DNA of 64,000 nucleotides. It comes from Chromohalobacter canadensis. Lineage in GTDB: Bacteria > Pseudomonadota > Gammaproteobacteria > Pseudomonadales > Halomonadaceae. Position 1 is the stretch's first letter. Every line of letters begins with the position of its first letter. The translations under genes and the position numbers were made by a program. Below are positions 10,118 to 21,513 of the stretch, one piece after another. Under the pieces are notes generated by a model. It saw only the letters and a program-made list of their open reading frames with translations, was not told the DNA's origin and made no database searches. The stretch is from the NCBI RefSeq assembly GCF_034479555.1, contig NZ_CP140151.1:372001-436000 (forward strand), given 5' to 3'.

Positions 10118-11476
10118 TCACCTTGGTGCATCCGTGCGCAGTTCGGCAATCAAGCGTTCCATACCGGCACTGCGCGACCCCTTGACCAGCACACTGGCCC
10201 CAGAGGGAAGATGGTCGCGGGCATAACGCACAAGCGTCGCCCAATCATCGAAATGACACGCCGAATCGCCGAATGCCGCCACCGCAGCGCGGGCATCGGC
10301 ACCGAACGTGCCGAGAAAGTCGATCTTCAGTTCCCGCGCAGCGCGGCCCAAGTCAGCATGCAAGCGCTCGCTATCGCGGCCCAGCTCCCCCATGGCGCCC
10401 AGGAAGCACCAGCGGGGCGCGGGCATATCGGCCAACACCGTCAGGGCCGCATGGACCGCACCGGGGTTGGCATTGTAGGTATCATCCAGCAGGCGCGAAC
10501 CACGCAGCCCCGGCACACACGCCATACGGCCCGCCATTGCCTTGCAGGCCTCGAGCCCGGCGACAACATCGGCGCCCGAAACGCCCAGCGCCCATGCTGC
10601 TGCCGCACTGGCCAGCGCATTAAGCACATTATGGCGCCCCAATAAAGCCAACTGGATCCGGCCCAATGGCTCGCCATCCACAGATAACGTGAAAGCATAA
10701 CGCCCGGCATCGTCACAGGCTAGCGCCTGGGCACGCACCCGCGCCGTGGCATCGAGCCCGAAATCGAACACTTCAGCCTCGCCGGCCAGTTCCCGCCACA
10801 GTGGAAAAAACCGGTCGTCGCGATTGAGCACGGCGGCGCCAGAGGCCGACAATCCCTGAAGGATTTCCGCCTTGGCCTGGGCGATCTGGCCAAGACCACC
10901 GAACTCACCGATATGCGCCCCCGTGACATTGGTAATCACCGCCACATCGGGACGCGCCAGCGCCGACGTCCAGGCGATCTCGCCCAAGTGATTGGCCCCC
11001 ACCTCGACGACCGCGCGGCGGTACTCTGGCGATAACGCCAGTAACGTCTGCGGCACGCCGATATCATTGTTGAGGTTGTCGCGCGTGGCGAGGGTCGGCT
11101 GCGAACGTGACAAGATCGACGCGAGCATTTCCTTGACCGTGGTCTTGCCGCTATTACCAGTGACCGCGACCACTTCTCCCGACCAGGCGCGCCGACGAAC
11201 GCGCCCCAGCATACCTAGTGCCAGACGCGTGTCGGCGACTTCGATCTGGGGCAAGGGAGTCGCCATGGGACGCGATACGATCGCCCCGACCGCTCCCTTG
11301 GTGCGTGCCTCTTCCAAGAAATCATGGCCATCGAAGCGCTCGCCGACCAAGGCCAAGAAGACGTCGCCCGGTACGATTCGACGCGTATCGCTCACCACCT
11401 GCACCGCCTCGGCGTCTACCTCGGGGGGAGGTGCCCCCAGCCAACCCGCGATGTCGCGTAGCGTCGTCGCGCTCAT
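10118..11476 (-). CDS. murF: UDP-N-acetylmuramoyl-tripeptide--D-alanyl-D-alanine ligase
   Basis: MurF adds the D-Ala-D-Ala dipeptide to the UDP-MurNAc-tripeptide, completing the cytoplasmic precursor. The 452-residue protein has the Mur-ligase P-loop GNSGKTTVKEML near residue 106, the motif VEVGANHLGEI in the central domain, and LLDDTYNANP in the C-terminal part, which is characteristic of MurF. Its ATG overlaps the murE stop by 4 bases (ATGA), indicating coupled translation. Confidence 0.96.
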   Translation of the reverse strand: MSATTLRDIAGWLGAPPPEVDAEAVQVVSDTRRIVPGDVFLALVGERFDGHDFLEEARTKGAVGAIVSRPMATPLPQIEVADTRLALGMLGRVRRRAWSGEVVAVTGNSGKTTVKEMLASILSRSQPTLATRDNLNNDIGVPQTLLALSPEYRRAVVEVGANHLGEIAWTSALARPDVAVITNVTGAHIGEFGGLGQIAQAKAEILQGLSASGAAVLNRDDRFFPLWRELAGEAEVFDFGLDATARVRAQALACDDAGRYAFTLSVDGEPLGRIQLALLGRHNVLNALASAAAAWALGVSGADVVAGLEACKAMAGRMACVPGLRGSRLLDDTYNANPGAVHAALTVLADMPAPRWCFLGAMGELGRDSERLHADLGRAARELKIDFLGTFGADARAAVAAFGDSACHFDDWATLVRYARDHLPSGASVLVKGSRSAGMERLIAELRTDAPR

Positions 11477-13002
11477 GCCTCATGCTCCCGACGTCGCTCA
11501 AGCGCGGCCTGCACCACCTCGACATCGCTGAACGGATAACGCCGGCCGTCGATATCTTGATAGGTTTCATGCCCTTTGCCGGCGATCAGCACGATGTCGT
11601 CCGCATTGGCGTCCTGCAAGGTACGCTCGATCGCCTCGCCACGTCCCGCCACGCATTGCGTGCGAGCCTGGCCAGTACTCGAGAGCCCCTCCACGATCTC
11701 GCCACGAATCGATGCCGCCGGCTCGCCCCGTGGGTTGTCGTCGGTGATCACCAGGCGGTCGGCCAGCGCCTCGGCAGCTTGCGCCATCAGCGGGCGCTTG
11801 CCACGATCACGATCGCCGCCGCACCCAAAAACGCACCATAGCTTGGCCCCCTCTTGAGCGGGGACATGCGCACGTAACGCGTCAAGAGCGTTGCTCAGCG
11901 CCTCCGGCGTATGCGCATAGTCGACCACCACCGTCGGCGCACCATCCGCGACCAGACGCTGCATGCGCCCAGGCACCGGCGCAAGCTGCGCGGCGGCGTC
12001 GAACAACGCAGCCAAGTCGCATCCCAGACCATAGAGCGTCGCCATCGCCAAGAGCACGTTGTCGAGATTGAAACGCCCCAGCAGCGACAGCTCCAATTCA
12101 CGCTCACCCTCCGGCGTCGCGATCAAGGCACGCTGCCCGAGCGCATGCGGAAACCAGTCGATGACACGCAAGGTAGTGGCTTCATCGCACCCCGTGGCGA
12201 GCACACGCACACTCTTGGGAAGGCCAGCCAGCATCAATGGCGCCAAGCGATCATCGCCATTGACCACCGCCAGCGACAACTCACGATGCTTGAACAGGCG
12301 TGCCTTGGCCGCCGCGTAGGCCGCCATGCTGCCGTGATAATCGAGATGATCGCGGCTGATATTGGTGAACACCGCCGCACGGAACCGGCACCCGACCACA
12401 CGCCCTTGCTCGAGCGCATGCGATGAGACCTCCATGGCGACGCGCTCGACACCCTGCGCGCCCAGACTTCCCAATGACGCCTGAAGCGCCAACGGCCCCG
12501 GCGTCGTCAATGCGCCGGGCTCGAGCCGCCCCGGACGTCCAACGCCCAAGGTACCGATCACCGCCGTCGCCGTACCCAGCGATTCCGACAGCGCAGCCAT
12601 ATAATGGGTGACCGAACTCTTGCCGTTGGTGCCGGTTACGCCAATCAGCTCCAGCGTCTCGGGGACACAGAACAGATAACGCCCCAACTCGCCGAGGCGC
12701 CCGCGCAGACCTGGCACGCCAAACACGCGCGCATCCTGTTCGGGAATATCTTCCGACATGGCGTCCGTATCGTAGAGGACCGCGTCCGCGCCGGACGCCA
12801 GCGCCTGCTCGATAAAGGCGCGCCCATCGGCATGTGCTCCCGCCACGGCCACGAACAGCACGCCAGGGCCCGCTTCACGACTGTCGAGCGTCACCACGCA
12901 AGTGGATAGCGCAGGACGCCAGCCATCGAGCAGCGCGGTCGTGGCATGCGATGGCCAGAGCAACGCCAGGGTATCCGCCAAACGTTGCGTATCGATTTCC
13001 AT
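11473..13002 (-). CDS. murE: UDP-N-acetylmuramoyl-L-alanyl-D-glutamate--2,6-diaminopimelate ligase
   Basis: MurE adds the third stem amino acid. The DNPR motif in the C-terminal domain (LVITDDNPRGEPA) is the signature of enzymes specific for meso-diaminopimelate, so the cell wall is of the Gram-negative type. The P-loop is GTNGKSSVTHY near residue 124 and the central domain has AMEVSSHAL. I choose the ATG at 13002, which overlaps the ftsI stop (TGATG) and gives 509 residues; a GTG immediately before it at 13005 is also possible. Confidence 0.96.
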   Translation of the reverse strand: MEIDTQRLADTLALLWPSHATTALLDGWRPALSTCVVTLDSREAGPGVLFVAVAGAHADGRAFIEQALASGADAVLYDTDAMSEDIPEQDARVFGVPGLRGRLGELGRYLFCVPETLELIGVTGTNGKSSVTHYMAALSESLGTATAVIGTLGVGRPGRLEPGALTTPGPLALQASLGSLGAQGVERVAMEVSSHALEQGRVVGCRFRAAVFTNISRDHLDYHGSMAAYAAAKARLFKHRELSLAVVNGDDRLAPLMLAGLPKSVRVLATGCDEATTLRVIDWFPHALGQRALIATPEGERELELSLLGRFNLDNVLLAMATLYGLGCDLAALFDAAAQLAPVPGRMQRLVADGAPTVVVDYAHTPEALSNALDALRAHVPAQEGAKLWCVFGCGGDRDRGKRPLMAQAAEALADRLVITDDNPRGEPAASIRGEIVEGLSSTGQARTQCVAGRGEAIERTLQDANADDIVLIAGKGHETYQDIDGRRYPFSDVEVVQAALERRREHEA

Positions 13003-14714
13003 CACTCGGAAGTCTCCTGTTTATCGGGGGGCACATCGAGAAGACGCAGCGCCTTGCCCACCACACGGCCAAAGACCGGTGCCGCCACCAGACCACCGTA
13101 ATACTCGTCTCCCTTGGGATTGTCGATCATCACCACCGTCACGATGCGCGGGTCGGAAACCGGCGCAATACCCGCAAACAGGCCACGATAGGCTTTTTGC
13201 TGATAGCCCCCAGCGGTCACCTTGCGAACCGTACCGGTCTTGCCCGCTATGCGGTACCCCTCCACCATCGCACGTGAGCCACCGGCATCGGGCTGAACGA
13301 TCTTCTCCAGCATGCCCAGTAACTCATGCGCAATCGTCGGTGACATGACCTGTTCACCGATCGGAGCCGAGGTGCGCTTCAACAACGAGGGATGCAGACG
13401 TCGCCCGTCGTTGGCGATCGCGGTGTACGCACTGGCAAGCTGCAAAGGCGTCAGCGCGACCCCATAGCCATAAGCCATGGACGCCTGAGCACTGCGCGAC
13501 AAGCCACTCAAGGGCGGTAGACTGCCGCTGCCTTCACCCGGAAAACCGGTCCCCGGGGCTTGCCCCAGCCCCAGCCTTTGGTATTGCTTCCAGATAGTGT
13601 CCTTATCCAGCTTCAAGGCGATATGGGACATCCCGATATTGGACGAATGCAGCAGAATCCCCCCGGGGGTAAGCTTGCCGTAATTGCGAAAGTCGCTGAT
13701 CGTATATCCATCGATGACCATCCATCCCGGCGAGGTGTCGATGACCGTATCGGGGCTGATCTTGTCCGTCGCCAGCGCCGCCGACATTGCCAAAGGCTTC
13801 ATGACCGACCCCGGCTCGATAGCGTCGGTCACCGCCTGGTTGCGCAAGCCATTGACGTCGATCGAAGTGCGATTGTTGGGGTTATAGGATGGAAGGTTGG
13901 CCATCGCCAGGACTTCGCCACTTCGCGCATCCATCATCACTAGGGAGCCACCGTCGGCATCATGAGCGTCGACGGATTTCTGCAATTCACGGTACGCCAT
14001 GTACTGCAAGCGCAGGTCGATCGATAGCGTCAGATCGCCTCCCGGCTTGGCATCCTTGAGCAAGTGTAGATCGCGCACCAGGCGGCCCTTGCGGTCCTTG
14101 AGCACACGCCGCTTGCCAGGCTGGCCACTGAGATAATCGTCGTAGGCCAGCTCCAAGCCTTCCTGGCCATGGTCGTCGACATTGGTGACACCCACCAATT
14201 GCGCGGCGACATCGCCAGAGGGGTAATAACGCTTGTACTCGTCCTTGGCGTAAACGCCGGGTATATCGAGCTCGCGGGCGGGCTTTGCCGCTTCCGGTGT
14301 CATGCGCCGCCGCAGATACATGAACTCATGCTCGGAATAACGCTCGACACGCGCTTCGAGCGTATCGGGGTCCATCTTCAAGGCGCGCGCGAGCGTCTCC
14401 AGTTGGGTCGGGTCGGAAGGCAGTTCCTGGGGATTGGCCCATAGCGTCACTACCGGCGTGGAGATCGCCAGCGGGTCGCCGTTGCGGTCGGAAATCATTC
14501 CACGGTGCGCATTGATCGGCTCGACGCGCAGCGTGCGCGCATCCCCCTGGTTCTGCAGAAAGTCTCGGTCGATGACATTGAGATAGGCAATACGCCCGAC
14601 CAGAGCACTCAGACCGATGATCACGATGCCCAGCAAGAAAAAGTAACGTCCACGGCCCATCGGCCCGTTATTCGGCGAACGGCGCCTCGTGGTGGATCGA
14701 CGCTCGCGACTCAT
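13002..14714 (-). CDS. ftsI: Septal peptidoglycan transpeptidase FtsI (PBP3)
   Basis: FtsI is the class B penicillin-binding protein that cross-links septal peptidoglycan with FtsW. The 570-residue protein has a basic N-terminus, one membrane anchor at about residues 24-45, and a PBP dimerisation domain. The transpeptidase domain shows all three motifs: SVMK at residues 303-306 (nucleophile Ser303), SSN at 357-359 and KTG at 492-494. It overlaps ftsL by 4 bases and murE by 1-3 bases. It is the likely target of beta-lactams such as aztreonam, by family knowledge. Confidence 0.97.
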   Translation of the reverse strand: MSRERRSTTRRRSPNNGPMGRGRYFFLLGIVIIGLSALVGRIAYLNVIDRDFLQNQGDARTLRVEPINAHRGMISDRNGDPLAISTPVVTLWANPQELPSDPTQLETLARALKMDPDTLEARVERYSEHEFMYLRRRMTPEAAKPARELDIPGVYAKDEYKRYYPSGDVAAQLVGVTNVDDHGQEGLELAYDDYLSGQPGKRRVLKDRKGRLVRDLHLLKDAKPGGDLTLSIDLRLQYMAYRELQKSVDAHDADGGSLVMMDARSGEVLAMANLPSYNPNNRTSIDVNGLRNQAVTDAIEPGSVMKPLAMSAALATDKISPDTVIDTSPGWMVIDGYTISDFRNYGKLTPGGILLHSSNIGMSHIALKLDKDTIWKQYQRLGLGQAPGTGFPGEGSGSLPPLSGLSRSAQASMAYGYGVALTPLQLASAYTAIANDGRRLHPSLLKRTSAPIGEQVMSPTIAHELLGMLEKIVQPDAGGSRAMVEGYRIAGKTGTVRKVTAGGYQQKAYRGLFAGIAPVSDPRIVTVVMIDNPKGDEYYGGLVAAPVFGRVVGKALRLLDVPPDKQETSE

Positions 14715-15037
14715 GGACGAATGACCTCGACGTCATCGACGTCGGGCACGCGCATCTCCAGGCGTTCGACGGCCATATCCTCGACCCGTGCCGGCGCCGA
14801 CCAGGTGCTCTCTTCAAGAAGCAGCCGTCCCCAGACGGTCTGCAAGCTATCACGCTCGCTTTCCAGCTCTTGAAAACGCGCATACTGCACACGCGTCAGG
14901 TGGGTGCTGGCAATGGACGCCAACGAGCTGATCAGCATCACGCCAATCAGAATCAGCAGGATGACATGGCGCCAACGCAAGCGACTGGCGAACGGCCAGC
15001 CGATCTTGAGCGTGGTGTTTCGTCCTTGAGCCGCCAT
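14711..15037 (-). CDS. ftsL: Cell division protein FtsL
   Basis: FtsL is a small bitopic protein that forms the FtsQLB complex and activates FtsWI. The 108-residue product starts MAAQGRNTTLKIG, has a transmembrane segment at about residues 24-44 (HVILLILIGVMLISSLASIA), and then a periplasmic coiled-coil-like region rich in Glu and Arg (ARFQELESERDSLQ). An upstream start at 15112 would overlap rsmH by 67 bases and add non-conserved sequence; 15037 lies 8 bases after the rsmH stop. The sequence family is weakly conserved, so position in the cluster is the main support. Confidence 0.9.
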   Translation of the reverse strand: MAAQGRNTTLKIGWPFASRLRWRHVILLILIGVMLISSLASIASTHLTRVQYARFQELESERDSLQTVWGRLLLEESTWSAPARVEDMAVERLEMRVPDVDDVEVIRP

Positions 15038-15045
15038 CACGAACC

Positions 15046-16041
15046 TCAGTCGAGTTTCTGGGCCACGCGCATCACGGCACTGCGCGCGCGAGGATTGAGG
15101 GCCACCTCGCACTCCCCGGGACGGCTCGCCTTGCCGACCATGGCTAGGCGTCGATTCAACTGCGTATCGCGAATCGGGAAGTCGCGTGGCAGGTGCGTAT
15201 CGCCACGTGCCTGGTCACGAATGAAGCGTTTGACCAGCCGATCCTCCAGGGAGTGGAAACTGATCACCACTAAACGCCCACCCGGCGCCAGCGCCTCGAG
15301 TGCGGCGGCGAGCGCGGCCTCGAGCTGCTCGAGCTCGCCGTTGATATGAATGCGAATCGCCTGAAACACTCGCGTCGCGGGGTGTTTGCCTTTTTCCCAG
15401 GCCGGGTGCGCGGCCTTGACGAGCTCCGCCAGGTCTTCGGTATGCGTGATCGGTCGCTCGGCGCGGCGCGCGATGATCGCTTTGGCAATGCGGCGCGCGA
15501 AGCGCTCCTCACCATAACGTTTGAAGACATCGCTCATTTCGCGCTCAGCGACACGAGCCAACCAGTCGGCGGCACTTTCTCCCTGGGTAGGGTCCATACG
15601 CATGTCGAGCGGGCCATCGCGCAAGAAACTGAAGCCACGCGAAGGATCGTCAAGCTGTGGCGATGAAACACCGACATCCAATAACACACCCCCTAAGCGA
15701 CCGTGCAGCGCATGGTCGCGGGCGATGCCATCCAGCTCGGCGAAGCGGCCGTATTGAAGAGAGAAGCGCGGGTCATCCAGCGCGGCGCCTTCAGCAAGCG
15801 CCGCCGGGTCGCGATCAATAGCCAACAGGCGTCCTTGTGGAGATAGCCGTTCGAGGATCGCGCGGGAATGCCCACCGCGACCGAAGGTGCCGTCCAGATA
15901 GCAGCCGTCGGGGTCGGTGATCAGTGCGTCTACCGCACCGTCGAGCAACACACTCGCGTGTCGGTAATCAACCGCCCGACCATCAACAGCACTCGGCGTA
16001 TCGGAAAGCGGGTCCTTCTCGGGATTGTCACGATGCTGCAT
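15046..16041 (-). CDS. rsmH: 16S rRNA (cytosine(1402)-N4)-methyltransferase
   Basis: RsmH (formerly MraW) N4-methylates C1402 in the decoding centre of 16S rRNA using S-adenosylmethionine. The 331-residue product has [13 protein letters not shown] near residue 28, the SAM-binding motif [14 protein letters not shown] near residue 49, and the C-terminal [24 protein letters not shown] typical of the family. It is the first gene of the dcw cluster here; no mraZ precedes it. It acts together with RsmI, whose gene lies about 520 bases upstream. Confidence 0.96.
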   Translation of the reverse strand: MQHRDNPEKDPLSDTPSAVDGRAVDYRHASVLLDGAVDALITDPDGCYLDGTFGRGGHSRAILERLSPQGRLLAIDRDPAALAEGAALDDPRFSLQYGRFAELDGIARDHALHGRLGGVLLDVGVSSPQLDDPSRGFSFLRDGPLDMRMDPTQGESAADWLARVAEREMSDVFKRYGEERFARRIAKAIIARRAERPITHTEDLAELVKAAHPAWEKGKHPATRVFQAIRIHINGELEQLEAALAAALEALAPGGRLVVISFHSLEDRLVKRFIRDQARGDTHLPRDFPIRDTQLNRRLAMVGKASRPGECEVALNPRARSAVMRVAQKLD

Positions 16042-16137
16042 GAATCACTCGGGCATTGGGGCCTGCCGCCGCTGTATCGGGCCGCCCGAAGGCAGACGTC
16101 GCGGCATGACGCGCACAGACCCGGAGATCTGAAATTC
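16042..16137. other. Gap between rnpB and rsmH, no gene seen
   Basis: This stretch carries neither mraZ nor any conserved reading frame. It must contain the leader of the dcw operon unless transcription reads through from rnpB or rsmI. I see no clear sigma-70 promoter and only a weak ribosome-binding site before rsmH. Confidence 0.5.
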
Positions 16138-16493
<356 letters not shown>

Positions 16494-16502
16494 AAGCGCG
16501 CA

Positions 16503-16531
16503 AGAATAACAGCCCCTCGCAGGCCCCTCAA
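16503..16531 (-). promoter_or_regulatory. Candidate sigma-70 promoter of rnpB
   Basis: The minus strand shows TTGAGG (16531-16526), a 17-base spacer and TATTCT (16508-16503), placed 9 bases before the first paired base of the RNase P RNA. Spacing and position fit a housekeeping promoter. Confidence 0.6.
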
Positions 16532-16558
16532 GCGCCCAAACTCCGCAAGGGCACATTG

Positions 16559-17419
16559 TTATGCACCGCTGTCCTTGAGGGCCTGTGCACATTGGTACCA
16601 ATATTTTTTGCGCCCCCCGAGACGGCTGGCCACAACCGTCGCCGCGGCCTTGACGCCGACGCCTTCGGCGAGCATCGCTGCCAGCCATGCCTCGCCTTCG
16701 GCCAGGGCTTGTGTCTCGTCATCCCGAGGCTCAGCGCCTGCCACCATGATCACGAATTCGCCGCGCGCCTGATTAGGGTCTTCGCGCATGCGCGCCAACA
16801 ATGTCTCGGCATCGGCATCGAGAAATGTTTCGAACGTCTTGGTCAACTCCCGCGCCAGAACCACGCGCCGCGTACCAAATAGTGCTGCGATATCCTGAAG
16901 TGTCGCCTGAATGCGATGCGGCGACTCGTAATAGACGAGGGTTTCTTCGCGCTCGAGCGCAGCCGTGAGGCGCTGACGTCGCGCGCCTCCCTTGGCGGGT
17001 AGAAACCCCTCGAAGAGAAAACGATCCGTCGCCAAACCGGCCGCCGACAACGCCGCGACCAGCGCACAGGCCCCGGGCACCGGGATGACTCGATGGCCGC
17101 TCGCACGCAGCTCCCGCACCACCACGAAGCCAGGATCGGAGATCAGCGGCGTCCCTGCATCGCTGATCAACGCCACATCCTGACCGGAGGCCAGCGCATC
17201 GCGCAGCGCCGTCACCCGCGATGCTTCATTGTGCTCATGCAGCGAAACCAACGGCTTGTCGATTCCCAGATGACGCAACAAGCGTGCACTGTGCCGCGTA
17301 TCCTCCGCAGCCACCCAGGATACCTCACCGAGCAGACGGGCCGCGCGAGGACTCAGATCCTCGAGATTCCCAATCGGCGTGGCGACCACGTACAATGCCC
17401 CTTCACATCCTTCGCTCAT
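16559..17419 (-). CDS. rsmI: 16S rRNA (cytidine(1402)-2'-O)-methyltransferase
   Basis: RsmI methylates the 2'-OH of C1402 in 16S rRNA, the nucleotide also modified by RsmH. The 286-residue product has the tetrapyrrole-methylase-fold motifs LYVVATPIGNLEDLS at residues 9-23, AEDTRHS near residue 38, VALISDAGTPLISDPG near residue 82 and VYYESPHRI near residue 142. It is divergent from lpoA, the same arrangement as in E. coli. A C-terminal region ending YQCAQALKDSGA is the usual RsmI extension. Confidence 0.96.
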   Translation of the reverse strand: MSEGCEGALYVVATPIGNLEDLSPRAARLLGEVSWVAAEDTRHSARLLRHLGIDKPLVSLHEHNEASRVTALRDALASGQDVALISDAGTPLISDPGFVVVRELRASGHRVIPVPGACALVAALSAAGLATDRFLFEGFLPAKGGARRQRLTAALEREETLVYYESPHRIQATLQDIAALFGTRRVVLARELTKTFETFLDADAETLLARMREDPNQARGEFVIMVAGAEPRDDETQALAEGEAWLAAMLAEGVGVKAAATVVASRLGGRKKYWYQCAQALKDSGA

Positions 17420-17584
17420 TCGTTAATATCCCGGTTGCGACGCTCTATTGGATAACTTGCGTCGTGTCATGTCGCCAGCGCCACGCACCATTGGATCATG
17501 CGGCCGGCGCCAGTCTCAGCATGCGTCAGACATAATCCGGAACAGGGAACCGTCCGAGTCACACCGCCATAAAGGAATGACATC

Positions 17585-19370
17585 ATGCCCAAATCGTTGC
17601 GCAGCCTGTTCGGGTTCGCCTTGATCGCCCTACTACTCGCCGGGTGCGCCAGCGGCCCGGGGCCCAGCGATACACGACCCGCCATGCAAGGCCTCAGCGC
17701 CGGTGAACTGCTCGATAAGGCCCAAGGCCAATCCGCTACGCAGGCAGCACAGAGCAGGCTCCAAGCGGCCCATATCCTAACACGGCAAGGCGAGGACGAG
17801 CAGGCGCTTGACGTCGCCCGCGACCTCGATGCGTCGCAACTAACGCGCGAGGATCGCATCGATCGCGCTCTTCTCATCTCCGATCTCAGCCTGCGCAAGG
17901 AAGATGGCCGAAGCGCTCTGGCAGCCACGCAGATACTCGGCGATATCGATGACATGCCACGCGACGCACAGCAGACATTACGCCATCGTCGCGGCCTGGC
18001 CCTGACACTGGTGGGCGAATCGCGTGCGGCGGCGGAATCCCTGATCGGCCTGCAACGCGACGAGGCCCCTTTCGAACTCAACGACGACATCTGGACACCA
18101 CTGTCGCGGTTGAGCGAGGCCACACTCGACCGTATGGAGGATCAAGGCGGCTCTCTCACTCAAGGCTGGGTCGAGCTCGCACGGCTATATCGCCAAAGTG
18201 GCGGTGACATGTCCCGCCTCACCGACGCACTGGACGATTGGCGCTCGGATTACGCCAACCATCCCGCTGCCCGCCGCCTGCCTAGTGACCTCTCTGCACT
18301 GAAGGACCTGCGCGGCAACGACGTCAAGCACATTGCCATCTTCCTCCCGGAGTCCGGCCCGCTGGCGAACGTGGCCAAAGCGATCAAGAAAGGCATCGAG
18401 ACACGCCACACGGTTGCCCTCAACCAGGGCGAACAGACACCACAACTGACGTACTACGACAGTAGCGCGGGAAATCTCGCGGCCCTTTACGCACAAGCCA
18501 CCATGGACGGTGCACAGGTCGTGCTCGGACCGCTCAACAAGGATCTGGTATCGCAACTCGAGCAGCGCGATGATGTCGCTCTGCCGACGCTGGCCCTCAA
18601 CTACGGCGAACACGACCGCAATCAAGCGGACGAACTATTCCAATACGGACTATCGGCCGAGGACGAGGCGCGTCAAGCCGCCAAGCGTGCACGCATGGAT
18701 GGCCATCACGAGGCGGCCGCGCTGATTCCCGACAACGCATGGGGCGAACGCGTCTTCAAGGCTTTCCGTACGCACTGGGAAGAACGGGATGGCGAGCTCG
18801 ATGCCGTCGTGCATTATGACCCCAAGGGCCCCGTCAGCGAGGCGACGAAACGCCTGCTGAACGCCGACGGCAAACGTAGTGGAAACGAGGATATCGATAT
18901 GCTCTTCCTCGTGGCATTGCCTAGCTATGCACGCCAAGTACCACCTACGCTGGACTATTACTACGCAGGCGACCTCCCCGTCTACGCGACGTCCCAGGTT
19001 TATGGCGGCCAACCCCAACCGCGCGCCGACCATGACCTCAACGATGTGATGTTCATGGATATCCCCTGGCTGATACCGGACGCCGCGGCCGGCGGCGAAG
19101 AAGCGTTGCCGTTTTACTCCACCTATCGCGAACTCGACGCCCAAGATGATCCTAGTCTGCTCAAGCTCAATGCCATGGGCGTCGACGCCTACGAACTAGC
19201 ACGTCGTCTACCTCTGATTCAGGCACTACACTCGCTGGAAGTCTTCGGTGCCACCGGAACGCTTCAGGCACGCGACGACGGACGGATTCAGCGCACATTG
19301 CCCTGGGCTCAGTTCCAGTCAGGCGTGCCCGCGCCACTACTGACCGGTGGGTCCGACCTGGACATCGACA

Positions 19371-19390
<20 letters not shown>
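17585..19390 (+). CDS. lpoA: Penicillin-binding protein activator LpoA (outer-membrane lipoprotein)
   Basis: LpoA is an outer-membrane lipoprotein that reaches through the periplasm to activate the bifunctional synthase PBP1a. The 601-residue product begins with a lipoprotein signal whose lipobox LLAGC places the lipidated Cys at residue 21. The N-terminal half is helical and TPR-like. The C-terminal half (from about VKHIAIFLPESGPLANVAKAI) has the periplasmic-binding-protein fold of the LppC/YraM family. It heads a plus-strand cluster with yraN, diaA and dolP, as in E. coli. A weak -10 (CATAAT at 17531) lies upstream. Confidence 0.93.
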
Positions 19391-20356
<966 letters not shown>

Positions 20357-20366
20357 GGAATTCGTC

Positions 20367-20933
20367 ATGACACGACAGGTTATTCTTCCACTACTCCTTG
20401 GTATCACGCTAGCGCTAGCCGGCTGCGCCTCACCTTTCACCGACAACCAAGGCGGTGAAAACTATGGCAAGCGCACTCCCGGCATGAAGGTGGAAGACGA
20501 AAGCATCCAGAACAAGATTTCCGACAATCTTACCAACACTGACGCACGCTTTCGCGATGCACATCTCAACATCGACAGTTACAACGGCATGGTACTTCTC
20601 ACCGGCCAAGTAGCGAGCGACGAGCTCAAGAAAAAAGCCGGCAACGTAGCCGAGCAAGTACGGCAGGTGCGTCGCGTTCACAACGAACTGGAAGTCGCCG
20701 CCAACTCCCCCATCGGTCAGCGCATGACGGATACTTGGATCACCGGACGGATCAAGGCAAGCCTCGCGACCGACGAGCGCATCGACGGCAGCCGAATCCG
20801 GGTAATCACCGAAAACAGCACGGTCTATCTAATGGGCATGGTAACCCACCAGGAAGCAGATATCGTGACCAACATCGCTTCACAAGTGGGTGGCATTCAG
20901 CGGATCGTCAGAGTCTTCGAATATCTGAATTGA
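20367..20933 (+). CDS. dolP: Outer-membrane lipoprotein DolP (dual BON domains)
   Basis: DolP (YraP) is a division-site-localised outer-membrane lipoprotein that supports envelope integrity and septal amidase activity. The 188-residue product has a lipoprotein signal with lipobox ALAGC (Cys20). Two BON domains follow, at about residues 45-115 and 125-186, each with the glycine-containing strand pattern (NGMVLLTGQV and NSTVYLMGMV). The ATG at 20367 is preceded by AAGGAA. It ends the lpoA cluster, 10 bases after diaA. Confidence 0.93.
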   Translation: MTRQVILPLLLGITLALAGCASPFTDNQGGENYGKRTPGMKVEDESIQNKISDNLTNTDARFRDAHLNIDSYNGMVLLTGQVASDELKKKAGNVAEQVRQVRRVHNELEVAANSPIGQRMTDTWITGRIKASLATDERIDGSRIRVITENSTVYLMGMVTHQEADIVTNIASQVGGIQRIVRVFEYLN

Positions 20934-20939
20934 GCACCT

Positions 20940-20961
20940 AGCAGGGTCAAAAGACCCTGCT
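20940..20961. terminator. Hairpin between convergent dolP and sspB
   Basis: A 9-base perfect stem AGCAGGGTC / GACCCTGCT with an AAAA loop lies 7 bases after the dolP stop and just before the sspB stop. It has only short T tracts, so it may act weakly for both genes. Confidence 0.65.
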
Positions 20962-20962
20962 T

Positions 20963-21448
20963 TCACTTCACGACACGTAGGGATGGGCGCCCCTTGGTAC
21001 GCCGGGCGTCGTCACTGTCACTCTCGGTTCCACTGGCTTCTTCATCGTCCTGCGCCTCGACGCTTTCCAGCGCAGGGCGATCGTCATCGTCCTTCGGCTG
21101 GGTGCCGTTACCCTCGCTCGTTTCGGCTTCCGGCATGACCGGCTCATGGCCAAAGACCATACCGACCCCATTCTCACGCGCATAAAGCGCGATCAAGGCC
21201 TCCATGGGCACGACGACCTCCATCGGCTGGCCGGAAAAGCGCGCTCCGAAGGTCACGGCGGCATTCTCGATATACAAATCACGTACTGCGGAAGGCGCAA
21301 TATTGAGGACAATTTGTCCGTTTTGCACAGACTGACGAGGTACGTTCACACCTTCACGCTCGGCATCAACAACGATATACGGCGTATGTCCGTTGTCCAG
21401 CAACCACTCATAGAGTGCGCGGGCCAAGTAAGGGCGACTGGAAAGCAT
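20963..21448 (-). CDS. sspB: ClpXP protease specificity-enhancing factor SspB
   Basis: SspB delivers ssrA-tagged and other substrates to ClpXP. The 161-residue product has the conserved N-terminal SspB fold (SSRPYLARALYEWLLDNGHTP, then GQIVLNIAPSAVRDL and IENAAVTFGARFSG). A long acidic disordered region follows from about residue 105, and the conserved basic C-terminal tail RPSLRVVK is the ClpX-docking segment. The ATG at 21448 has a strong AGAGGAAG ribosome-binding site; a TTG two codons earlier is less likely. It follows sspA, as in E. coli. Confidence 0.95.
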   Translation of the reverse strand: MLSSRPYLARALYEWLLDNGHTPYIVVDAEREGVNVPRQSVQNGQIVLNIAPSAVRDLYIENAAVTFGARFSGQPMEVVVPMEALIALYARENGVGMVFGHEPVMPEAETSEGNGTQPKDDDDRPALESVEAQDDEEASGTESDSDDARRTKGRPSLRVVK

Positions 21449-21513
21449 AGACAACTTCCTCTTTCGGTTCGCGGCGACGGTTCATTAGCGCTGCATACTC
21501 ATGCCTGGCAACG